From Plantactinospora endophytica (lineage in GTDB: Bacteria > Actinomycetota > Actinomycetes > Mycobacteriales > Micromonosporaceae): a stretch of 64,000 bases of DNA. Below, piece after piece: positions 46,475-54,014 of the stretch; the first letter of the stretch is position 1, and each line of letters begins with the position of its first letter. The stretch covers positions 1 through 64,000 of the forward strand of contig NZ_BONW01000046.1 in assembly GCF_016862915.1 (NCBI RefSeq), read 5' to 3'. Made by a program: the position numbers and the translations under genes. The notes under the pieces are model-generated. The model did no database searches and had not been told where the DNA came from. It saw only the letters and a list, made by a program, of their open reading frames with translations.

Positions 46475-48153
46475 GCTGGCGCCCCCTCCATAAGCGACCC
46501 CGCCATGACGAGGTCGAGCACAGTGTCTTCGTCGAGTTCTCCGGCCGGCGCCTCGTGCACGACCCGGCCCTCCCGCATCACCAGTACGCGGTCGGCCAGG
46601 CCGAGCACCTCGGGCACCTCGCTGGAAACGAGCAGTACGCCCACTCCCCGGGCGGCCAGCGCCCGGATCACCTGGTAGAGCTCGGCCCGGGCGCCCACGT
46701 CCACGCCCCGGGTCGGCTCGTCGAGCAGCAGCAGTTTCGTGTCGCCGAGCAGCCAGCGGCCGACGACGACCTTCTGCTGGTTGCCGCCGGAGAGCGTCCG
46801 GACCGGTCGCCGGACGTCCCGGGGCCGCAGCTCCAGCCGGTCGGCGACCTCGTTCGCCTCGGCCCGTTCCCGGCCCGCGTCGGTGAAGCCCAGCCGGGCC
46901 CAGCGGGTGAAGGTGGCCAGCGTGACATTGCGGTAGACCGGCTCGCCGAGCAGCAGCGCCTGGCTCTTGCGCTCCTCCGGCGCCATTCCCATCCCGGCCC
47001 GGACGGCGGCGCCGACGCTGCCCGGCCGGACCTGCCGGCCGGCCATCGACACCGTGCCGGAGCTGGCCCGGCGGGCGCCGAAGATGGTCTCCAGCAGTTC
47101 GGAGCGGCCCGAGCCGACCAGGCCGGCGATGCCGACGATCTCACCGGCGTGCACGCTCAGCGAGACGTCCGCGAACTCGCCCTCCCGGGCGAGCTGGCGG
47201 ACCTGGAGCAGTTCGTCGCCGGCCGGCGCGTCGGCCGGGCGGTCCGGGAAGACGTACTCGATGGTCCGGCCGGTCATCCGGCTCACCAGGTCGCGGGTCG
47301 GGGTGGTCCGGGCCGGCAGGTTCGCCGCCGTGGTCCGGCCGTCCTTGAGGACGGTGACCCGGTCGCCGATCTCGCGGATCTCCTCCATCCGGTGCGAGAT
47401 GTAGATGACCGCGATGCCCTGGGCGGTCAGCTCCCGGATGATCCGGAACAGGTTGCCAACCTCGTCGTGGGCCAGCACGGCGCTCGGCTCGTCCATGATG
47501 ATCAGTCGCGCCTCGTGCGAGAGCGCCCGGGCCATGCTGACGATCTGCTTGCCGGCGGACGGCAGCGTGCGGACCATCCGGCGGGGCGGGATCTCCGGGT
47601 GCCCGAGCCGGGCCAGGATCTCCCGGGTACGCCGGGCCATGTAGCCGCGCCGGACGAAGCCGAACTGCTTCGGCTCGTGCCCGAGGAAGGCGTTCTCACC
47701 CACCGACAGGTCCTCGACCAGGTCGAGTTCCTGGTAGATGGTGGCGATGCCGGCCTTCATCGCGGCCTGCGGGTTGCCGAACGAGACGGCCTCGCCGAGC
47801 CACTCCACCTGCCCGGAGTCGGGCTGGTGCGCGCCGGAGAGGATCTTGATCAGTGTCGACTTGCCGGCACCGTTCTGGCCGAGCAGGCAGTGCACCTCGC
47901 CGGCCCGCACCTCCAACTGCACCCCGTCCAGGGCGCGTACCCCGGGGAAGGTCTTCACCACGTCGGTGAGCCGGAGCACGACCTCGCCGGGCACCGTGTC
48001 GGCGGGCGGGGTGACCAGTGGCGGCGGGTCGCCGGCCGGACCGGTCCCGTTCGGGCTGTCGACGCCGTCGGGGGCGTCCACCGCGTCCGGGTTGTCGACG
48101 GCGGTCGGCCCGGCGGCCTGCACCTGCTCGTCGGGGCGCTTATCGTCAGTCAT
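46471..48153 (-). CDS. Sugar ABC transporter ATPase with two nucleotide-binding domains
   Basis: 560 residues. An acidic/Pro-rich N-terminal tail of about 50 residues is followed by two ABC domains, as in RbsA/MglA. Domain 1: Walker A GQNGAGKST (about 95), Walker B IIMDEPSAVL, then YISHRMEEI. Domain 2 has the degenerate Walker A GLVGSGRSE, signature LSGGNQQKVVVGR and Walker B LLLDEPTRGVDVG. The usual asymmetry of this class, one active site and one degenerate site, is visible. Second gene of the ROK operon. Confidence 0.94.
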   Translation of the reverse strand: MTDDKRPDEQVQAAGPTAVDNPDAVDAPDGVDSPNGTGPAGDPPPLVTPPADTVPGEVVLRLTDVVKTFPGVRALDGVQLEVRAGEVHCLLGQNGAGKSTLIKILSGAHQPDSGQVEWLGEAVSFGNPQAAMKAGIATIYQELDLVEDLSVGENAFLGHEPKQFGFVRRGYMARRTREILARLGHPEIPPRRMVRTLPSAGKQIVSMARALSHEARLIIMDEPSAVLAHDEVGNLFRIIRELTAQGIAVIYISHRMEEIREIGDRVTVLKDGRTTAANLPARTTPTRDLVSRMTGRTIEYVFPDRPADAPAGDELLQVRQLAREGEFADVSLSVHAGEIVGIAGLVGSGRSELLETIFGARRASSGTVSMAGRQVRPGSVGAAVRAGMGMAPEERKSQALLLGEPVYRNVTLATFTRWARLGFTDAGRERAEANEVADRLELRPRDVRRPVRTLSGGNQQKVVVGRWLLGDTKLLLLDEPTRGVDVGARAELYQVIRALAARGVGVLLVSSEVPEVLGLADRVLVMREGRVVHEAPAGELDEDTVLDLVMAGSLMEGAPA

Positions 48154-48223
48154 GACGTCTCCTCGGCGCGCTCGTCGTCACGACCTGACCGACTGAACTG
48201 GTCGATGCTTCCACTCCGCTCGA

Positions 48224-49402
48224 TCATGACGCCTCCGCGAAGGCGACGTCGGTGGCGAGTACGGCCGCGCCGGTGACCCCGGCCCGCGGACCGAGCTCGG
48301 AGAGCACCACCGGCAGGTTGCCGGTGGCCAGCGGCAGTGAACGCCGGTAGACCACGCTGCGAATCTCCGCCAGCAGGATGTGGCCGAGCTGGGCCAACCC
48401 GCCGCCGATGACGATCATCGACGGGTTGGCGAAGCTGACCAGGCCGGCGAGTACGCCGCCGACCCGTCGCCCGCCGTCGCGGATCAGCCGGATGCAGGTC
48501 ACGTCGCCCTCGATGGCACCCTCGGCGACGTCGAGCGCGCTGACCGAGCCGGTCGCGGCGAGCCGCTCGGCCAGGGCCGGCGAGGCACCGCTGCGGGCCG
48601 CAGCCAGGGCCTCCTTGGCCAGGGCCGCGCCGCTGAACAGCGCCTCCAGGCAGCCGACGTTGCCGCACGAGCACATCGGGCCGTGCGAGTCGACCTGGAT
48701 GTGCCCGATGTCGCCGGCACAGCCGTCGGTGCCCCGGTAGACCTCGCCGGAGAGGTAGATCCCGCAGCCGATCCCGGTGCCGATCTTGACGAACAGGAAG
48801 TCGTCGACCGAGTGCGCCACCCCGCCGTGCCGCTCCCCGATGGCCATTATGTTGACGTCGTTGTCCACCACCGCCGGGCAGCCGTGCTCCCTGGTCAGCA
48901 GCTCGCGTACCGGGAAGCGGTCCCAGCCGGGCATGATCGGCGGGGAGACCGGTACGCCGTCCCGGAAGCTCACCGGCCCCGGTACGCCGATGCCGACGGC
49001 GTGCAGCCGCTCGTACGCCCCGTCGACCTTGGCCTTGTGCAGGAGTTCGTGTACCCGTTGCAGGATGACCTTGGGGCCGGAGCGGATGTCGGTCGTCTCG
49101 GCGTACGCGGCGACGGGTTCGAGCCGGCCGTTCACCACCTCGACGTCGATCGAGCTGGCGCCCAGGTCGACGGCGGCGAACCGCAGGTCGGGGCTGAGTT
49201 CGACAAGCGTGGAGCGGCGTCCGCCCCGGGAGGCGGCCAGTCCCGCCTCCGCGACGTAGCCGAGGCCGACCAACCGCTCCAGTTCGGCGAGCAGGCGTGG
49301 CCGAGGAATCTGCAAACGGTCCGCGAGCTCGGCCCGGGATACCGCGCCCTCGTCGCGCAACAGCCGCAGCAGCCGCAGATGCAGCGCTTCCGGGGTGCGC
49401 AC
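48224..49402 (-). CDS. ROK-family transcriptional repressor
   Basis: 392 residues from GTG at 49402, with GGAGGTGAC upstream. Winged helix-turn-helix at about 1-65 (RLLRDEGAVSRAELADRLQIPRPRLLAELERL). The ROK domain follows, with FAAVDLGASSIDVEVVNG (ATP-site-like), VGIGVPGPVSF and IGTGIGCGIYLSG. The zinc motif CSCGNVGCLE at about 241-250 is complete, as in sugar-responsive ROK repressors. First gene of a five-gene operon (ROK, ATPase, permease, binding protein, dehydrogenase). It probably binds the boxes in its own promoter and the matching boxes 16 kb away, released by the transported sugar. Confidence 0.93.
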   Translation of the reverse strand: MRTPEALHLRLLRLLRDEGAVSRAELADRLQIPRPRLLAELERLVGLGYVAEAGLAASRGGRRSTLVELSPDLRFAAVDLGASSIDVEVVNGRLEPVAAYAETTDIRSGPKVILQRVHELLHKAKVDGAYERLHAVGIGVPGPVSFRDGVPVSPPIMPGWDRFPVRELLTREHGCPAVVDNDVNIMAIGERHGGVAHSVDDFLFVKIGTGIGCGIYLSGEVYRGTDGCAGDIGHIQVDSHGPMCSCGNVGCLEALFSGAALAKEALAAARSGASPALAERLAATGSVSALDVAEGAIEGDVTCIRLIRDGGRRVGGVLAGLVSFANPSMIVIGGGLAQLGHILLAEIRSVVYRRSLPLATGNLPVVLSELGPRAGVTGAAVLATDVAFAEAS

Positions 49403-49454
49403 AGGGAGTCACCTCCGTCAGGCTCACGTTCACGTCGACGCAACGCCAGCGCGT

Positions 49455-49544
49455 TGTGTTCGACACAGTAGGAGCCTTCCGGAGTGGATGTCTAGAGCTT
49501 CATCCAAGATGACGCTAACTTTTGTCCTAACGGACGAAAGTTAG
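49455..49544 (-). promoter_or_regulatory. Two-box operator-promoter of the ROK operon
   Basis: Box A is TGTGTTCGACACAGTA (49455-49470). Box B is AACTTTTGTC then 5 nt then GGACGAAAGTT (49517-49542), inside a 13-bp inverted repeat (49515-49527 with 49532-49544, one G-T pair). On the minus strand TTAGCG (49518-49513), 16-bp spacer and TCTAGA (49496-49491) form a promoter. Box B overlaps its -35; box A lies 20 bases past the -10 and 53 bases before the GTG. The layout is almost identical to that at 33651-33737. Confidence 0.78.
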
Positions 49545-49623
49545 TTGTTGATCAAGGAAAGGCGTACCCGGTCCGGGGCCGCCGCCGGGCCGGCCACCGC
49601 TCGCCCGGCGTGCCCCGAAGTCC

Positions 49624-50574
49624 TCACTCGCCGTCCCGATCGCGGAGCTTCCGGTCGTCCCGGAGCGACAGGTACGGCTCCCGGTCCGGCGACCCGCCCA
49701 ACCGGATCGTGCGCTCCCGTTCCAGCTCCGCGCTCAACTCGGCACCGAGCAGGATGGCCAGGTTGGAGAGCCAGAGCCAGACCAGGAAGACGATCACCCC
49801 GGCCAGCGAGCCGTACGTCCGGTTGTACGAGGCGAAGTAGCCGAGGTAGAGCGCGAAGCCGGCGGAGACGACGGCCCAGACCAGCACCGCGAAGACACCA
49901 CCGGGACTGATCCAGCGGAACCGCTGACGCGCGTTCGGCGCCGCCCAGTAGAGCACCGCGAAGATCAGACTGACCAGCAGCACCAGTACCGGCCACTTGC
50001 CGATGTCCCACGCCGTCACCCCGGCCTCGCCGACCCCCAGTCGCCGGCCCACCTGGGCGGAGAGCCGCCCGCTGAACACCAGGAGCACCAGGCCGATCAG
50101 CACCAGCAGCCCGACCAGGGCGGTCAGGCCGACCCGGAGCAGCAGGGTACGGGTGAGCGGTCGCCCCTCCGGCACGTCGTAGATCGCGTTGGCGGCCCGG
50201 GTGAAGGCGCCGATGTAGCCGGAGGCCGTCCAGAACGCGCCGAGGATGCCGAGTACCGCGACCAGGCTGGCCGCCCCGGCACTGCCCTGCACCTGGGTGA
50301 TCCCGGTGAGCAGGATGTCCCGGGCGGACGGCGCGGGCACCACGTCCCGGACGACGTTCTGCACCCCGCGCACCGCCGCGTCGCCGAGCAGGCCCAGCAC
50401 CGCCACCAGCACCAGCAGGGCTGGGAAGAGCGAGAGCACCCCGTAGTAGGTCAGCGCCGCCGCCCAGTCCGTGACGTTGTCCGCCTGCGCCTCGCGCAGG
50501 GTCCGGCGCAGCACCCCGGCCCAGGCGCTGCGGGGCAGCCGCCCCGGCGACGTGGCCGCCCGCTTGCCAGTCAT
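49624..50574 (-). CDS. YihY/BrkB-family membrane protein
   Basis: 316 residues. About six transmembrane helices. The family start block NVTDWAAALTYYGVLSLFPALLVLVAVLGLLG is characteristic, as are GAFWTASGYIGAFTRAANAIYDVPEGRP and the late helix block SYNRTYGSLAGVIVFLVWLWLSNLAILLGAELSAELER. The C terminus is charged. The molecular function of the family is unresolved; older RNase BN labels are wrong. Its start lies 64 bases from a perfect palindrome that may regulate it. Confidence 0.92.
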   Translation of the reverse strand: MTGKRAATSPGRLPRSAWAGVLRRTLREAQADNVTDWAAALTYYGVLSLFPALLVLVAVLGLLGDAAVRGVQNVVRDVVPAPSARDILLTGITQVQGSAGAASLVAVLGILGAFWTASGYIGAFTRAANAIYDVPEGRPLTRTLLLRVGLTALVGLLVLIGLVLLVFSGRLSAQVGRRLGVGEAGVTAWDIGKWPVLVLLVSLIFAVLYWAAPNARQRFRWISPGGVFAVLVWAVVSAGFALYLGYFASYNRTYGSLAGVIVFLVWLWLSNLAILLGAELSAELERERTIRLGGSPDREPYLSLRDDRKLRDRDGE

Positions 50575-50637
50575 GCCGCCTCCTCGGACGACGCCGCCGG
50601 GCGGTGCGAACCACCGCCGTCCCGGCCCTACCGGTCA

Positions 50638-50652
50638 ACTACTTAAAGTAGT
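50638..50652 (-). promoter_or_regulatory. 15-bp palindrome upstream of the BrkB-like gene
   Basis: ACTACTTAAAGTAGT, perfect 7-bp arms around one A, and strikingly AT-rich for this genome. Probable operator or promoter of the gene starting at 50574. Confidence 0.5.
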
Positions 50653-50691
50653 CACCCGAGGCGGTCGCGTCGGCCCAACGGCGGTAGCCGC

Positions 50692-51501
50692 TCACTTGCA
50701 GAGCAGCCGGCCCATCCGGCGACCGGCGACGACGAGACCGAGCGCGGTGATCCCGAGCAGGTAGCCGACGTCCACGAGTTCGCCCCAGCCGCCGCCCTCC
50801 ACCGTGATGCCCCGGACCAGGTGCACCGCGCGGTAGAGCGGGGTCACCTCGACCACCCAGCGCAGCACCGACGGGTACGCCTCGGCAGGTACGAAGGTGC
50901 CGGAGAAGAGGAACAGGGCGAACTGGGCCGAGCCCATCAGGTCGAAGTCCTGCCAGCTCCGCATGAAGGTGGAGAGCGCCATCCCCAGCGCGCCGAACGC
51001 GAAGCCGACCAGTACGGCGGCCGGAAAGGCGACCAGCGCCCGTACCCCGCTGGTCAGGTCCAGCCCCACCATGACGGCCAGGAACGCCGCCGAGTAGAGG
51101 CTGCCCCGCAGCATCGCCCAGCCCAACTCGCCCAGCGCGATCTCGAACGGCTGCACGGGGGTGGCCAGGATCCCGTCGTACAGCTTCATGTACTTCATCT
51201 TGCCGAAGAAGTTGAATGTCGTTTCGGCCAGCGCCCCGCTCATCGCCGAGGCGGCCAGCATCGCCGGTGCCACGAACGCCGCGTACGAGACGACGGTGCC
51301 GGTCGGCAGCGTCAGGTCGCCGACCAGCGCCCCCACCCCGACGCCGATGGAGAGCAGATAGAGCAGCGGCTCGAAGAAGCCCGAGATCAGCACCACCCAG
51401 TACGCGGACTTCAGCGCCGCGACGTTGCGCTCGGCCACCGAGACCGAGCGGCGGGGTGCGCCCTCGAAACTGATCAGCCGGGGCAGGACGATGCTGACCA
51501 C
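50692..51501 (-). CDS. ABC-2-type permease, second subunit
   Basis: 269 residues, six predicted helices. ABC-2 exporter features: SVAERNVAALKSAYWVVLISGFFEPLLYLLSIG as first segment, the conserved MKLYDGILATPVQPFEIALGE coupling region, and the late LFLFSGTFVPAEAYPSVLRWV block before the last helix. The third gene of an exporter operon, 70 bases after the first permease. The two permeases resemble each other in these blocks and probably form a heterodimer. A NodJ/DrrB-like role (drug or polyketide export) is plausible. Confidence 0.9.
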   Translation of the reverse strand: MVSIVLPRLISFEGAPRRSVSVAERNVAALKSAYWVVLISGFFEPLLYLLSIGVGVGALVGDLTLPTGTVVSYAAFVAPAMLAASAMSGALAETTFNFFGKMKYMKLYDGILATPVQPFEIALGELGWAMLRGSLYSAAFLAVMVGLDLTSGVRALVAFPAAVLVGFAFGALGMALSTFMRSWQDFDLMGSAQFALFLFSGTFVPAEAYPSVLRWVVEVTPLYRAVHLVRGITVEGGGWGELVDVGYLLGITALGLVVAGRRMGRLLCK

Positions 51502-51571
51502 GGAAGCCTCTCTCTGCTGGTCGGAACGGTCGAAGTCGACAGGGATGTGGGTGGGCCGGCCCGGCGCCGGT

Positions 51572-52384
51572 TCAGATCACCAGGCGGCGGCGGAACGCCG
51601 AGTGCGCCAGCCACCAGCCGACGGCGACCCAGCCGGCGAGGTAGAGCAGGTGACCGGGAACCGACCAGGCCGGTGCCACCCCGAGGGTCGCGGCCCGGCA
51701 CAGGTCGACGCCGTGCCAGAGCGGCGACGCGTACGCCAGCCAGCGCAGCGCCACCGGCAGCGACTCGACCGGGAAGAAGACCCCGGCGAAGAGCGTCATC
51801 GGGATCACCGCGAACCGGAACAGCAGCGCCAGATAGCTGTCGCTGCGGACCGACGAACTGTAGGCGAAGACCGGCACCGCCAGCGCGGCCCCGATCAGCA
51901 GCACCAGCGGCAGGGTGGCCAGCGCCCAGAGCGAGTGCAACGTGCCGAAGAGCGCCGCGACCAGCAGGAAGGACAGGCTGCTGGTCAGCACCCGGAACAG
52001 CACGAAGCCGAGGTGCCCGGCGAGGATGTCGCCGACCCGCAACGGCGTCGCCGCCTGCGCGAAGTAGAGCTTGATCCACTCGAAGTTGCCCAGCACCGGC
52101 CAGGTCGACTCGCCGACCGCCACCTGGAGCGCGGTCGAGGCGATCAGCCCCGGCACGATGAAGTCGAGATAGGGCACGCCGCCCACCCCGGAGTCGACGT
52201 ACGCCCCGACGCCCACCCCGAAGCCGATCATCGTGAGCAGCGGCAGCAGGAACGACGAGAAGACGCCGGCCCGCCAGGTGCGGCGGTAGGCGACGAGATG
52301 GTATTCGAGCACGGCGAGGGCCGGGAACCGGCCGACCGCTCCGGCCCGCTGACGGCTCGCCGGCACGGTCTCCAGGAGCGCCAT
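51572..52384 (-). CDS. ABC-2-type permease, first subunit
   Basis: 270 residues; ATG at 52384 follows the ATPase stop by one base. Six helices; LEYHLVAYRRTWRAGVFSSFLLPLLTMIGFGVGVG, FEWIKLYFAQAATPLRVGDILAGH and PMTLFAGVFFPVESLPVALRWLAYASPLWH match the partner permease block by block. The frame is open further upstream inside the ATPase gene, but the stop-start junction fixes the start. Confidence 0.9.
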   Translation of the reverse strand: MALLETVPASRQRAGAVGRFPALAVLEYHLVAYRRTWRAGVFSSFLLPLLTMIGFGVGVGAYVDSGVGGVPYLDFIVPGLIASTALQVAVGESTWPVLGNFEWIKLYFAQAATPLRVGDILAGHLGFVLFRVLTSSLSFLLVAALFGTLHSLWALATLPLVLLIGAALAVPVFAYSSSVRSDSYLALLFRFAVIPMTLFAGVFFPVESLPVALRWLAYASPLWHGVDLCRAATLGVAPAWSVPGHLLYLAGWVAVGWWLAHSAFRRRLVI

Positions 52385-52385
52385 C

Positions 52386-53318
52386 TCAGTCCACCAACGT
52401 CCGGCCGGTGAGGTGCAGGAAGACATCCTCCAGGCTGCTGCGCCGGACCAGCACGCTGGCCGGGGTGAGCGCCCGGGCGTGCACCTCGGCCACCGCGGCG
52501 TCGCCGTCGGCGACGTAGAGCAGGATCCGGTCCGGCAGCACCTCGACCCGTTCGGCGAGGCCGGCCAGCTTGCCCGCGAATGCCTCCTGGCTCTCGCCCG
52601 CGAACCGCAGCTCGACCACCTCACGGGTCGAGTACCGGTCGATCAGCGCGCGCGGCGAACCCTCCGCGACGATCTTGCCGCCGTCCATCACCACCAGCCG
52701 GTCGCAGAGCTGCTCGGCCTCGTCCATGTAGTGGGTGGTCAGGACCAGCGTGACTCCCTGCTGCTTGAGCCGGAACAGCCGCTCCCAGACCAGGTGCCGG
52801 GCCTGCGGGTCCAGCCCGGTCGTCGGCTCGTCGAGCAGCACGATCTCGGGCTCGTTGACCAGCGCGCGGGCGATGGTCAGCCGACGCTTCATGCCGCCGG
52901 AGAGCGGCTCCACCTTGCTGTTGGCCCGCTCGGCGAGCTGCACGAAGTCGAGCAGCTCGGCGGCGCGCTCCCGGGCCACCCGGCGCGGGATGCCGAAGTA
53001 GCGCGCGTAGGTGGTCAGGTTCTCCCGGACGGTCAGCTCCGGATCGAGGTTGTCCAACTGCGGGCAGACCCCGAGCCGGGCCCGGATCGCCGGACCGTCC
53101 CGCCGGGGATCCATCCCCATGATTTTCAACTCACCCGCCGTGGGCGGCGAGACGCAGCCGACCATCCGCATGGTCGAACTCTTGCCCGCGCCGTTCGGCC
53201 CGAGGAAACCGAACGCCTCCCCGGCCCGCACGTCGACGTCGATCCCATCGACAGCGGTGAAGTCGGCGAACCGTTTGACCAGCCCTCGGGCCTGGATGAG
53301 AACCCCGTCCTTAGCCAC
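52386..53318 (-). CDS. ABC-2 exporter ATPase (DrrA/NodI-like)
   Basis: 310 residues from GTG at 53318, which has TAGGG upstream; an earlier GTG at 53348 is possible. Walker A FLGPNGAGKSSTMRM, Q-loop VCPQLDNLDPELTVREN, signature LSGGMKRRLTIARALVNEP, Walker B VLLDEPTTGLDPQ, switch TTHYMDEAE. The C-terminal tail ends RSSLEDVFLHLTGRTLVD, typical of daunorubicin-resistance-type ATPases. Powers the two permeases encoded directly downstream. Substrate unknown; no biosynthetic genes are adjacent. Confidence 0.93.
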   Translation of the reverse strand: MAKDGVLIQARGLVKRFADFTAVDGIDVDVRAGEAFGFLGPNGAGKSSTMRMVGCVSPPTAGELKIMGMDPRRDGPAIRARLGVCPQLDNLDPELTVRENLTTYARYFGIPRRVARERAAELLDFVQLAERANSKVEPLSGGMKRRLTIARALVNEPEIVLLDEPTTGLDPQARHLVWERLFRLKQQGVTLVLTTHYMDEAEQLCDRLVVMDGGKIVAEGSPRALIDRYSTREVVELRFAGESQEAFAGKLAGLAERVEVLPDRILLYVADGDAAVAEVHARALTPASVLVRRSSLEDVFLHLTGRTLVD

Positions 53319-53475
53319 GGGACCGACCCTAACCGCCGGGTCCGACACGTCCCACCGAGTTTCCGGGCCGCACCGGCCCAGCTCAGTCGCCGACCAGGCA
53401 CCCGGGCGCCCGGGTCGGATCACGGACGGCGGCCGGCACCACCCGCCACGACCGGTTCGCGCCGGCCCGGCCGAG

Positions 53476-54012
53476 TCAGAGATCCGGATCGGTACCGGAC
53501 TGGGCGGCCACCACCAGGTCGTTGGTCTCGGTCACCACCACGGGATCGTCGGCCGAGGTGCCGGGGTCGTACCGGACCGTCCAGGTCAGGCCGTCGACGC
53601 CGCGTACCCGCCGGGCCGCGATCCGCAGACCGCCGCCGGGCACCTGCTGGTGTGCCGTGTACGCCACCGACCGGGTCACCCGGGCCCGCACCTGGTTCGG
53701 CACGTCACCCGGATCGACCAGCAGGTACGTCCGCACCGTCCCGTCCGCCACCACCCGGTAGCCGGGCCGCTCCTCGACCAGCTCCGCCGGGGTGACCGCC
53801 AGGTCCCGCCCCGACCAGACCGCCTTGTGGATGTCGTGCCAGCCGAGCCGCGCGGTGTCCCCCGGCAGCCACAGCCCCCGGTCGGTGACCACCACGAGCT
53901 GCTCGCCGTCGGCGACCCGGGCCCAGCCGAGCACCCGCTCGCCGGACTCCAGCGGCGGACGCTGGTCGGCCGGCAGCTTCCGGCCACGCCGGAACAGGTT
54001 GAATCCCTCCAC
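53476..54012 (-). CDS. Conserved actinobacterial protein downstream of dnaG
   Basis: 178 residues from GTG at 54012, 2 bases after the dnaG stop. It starts MEGFNLFRRGRKLPADQRPP, then shows a PH-like, mostly beta pattern (GERVLGWARVADGEQLVVVTDRGLWL, TARLGWHDIHKAVWSGRDLAVTP), followed by a basic second half. No signal peptide or membrane segment. Proteins like this often follow dnaG in actinomycetes, but I know of no function. Co-transcribed with dnaG. Confidence 0.75.
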   Translation of the reverse strand: MEGFNLFRRGRKLPADQRPPLESGERVLGWARVADGEQLVVVTDRGLWLPGDTARLGWHDIHKAVWSGRDLAVTPAELVEERPGYRVVADGTVRTYLLVDPGDVPNQVRARVTRSVAYTAHQQVPGGGLRIAARRVRGVDGLTWTVRYDPGTSADDPVVVTETNDLVVAAQSGTDPDL

Positions 54013-54014
54013 GG

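Noticed and set aside
53401-53414. CCCGGGCGCCCGGG palindrome as an operator
   Set aside because: A self-complementary GC run of this length is expected by chance in such GC-rich DNA and has no clear relation to a promoter.
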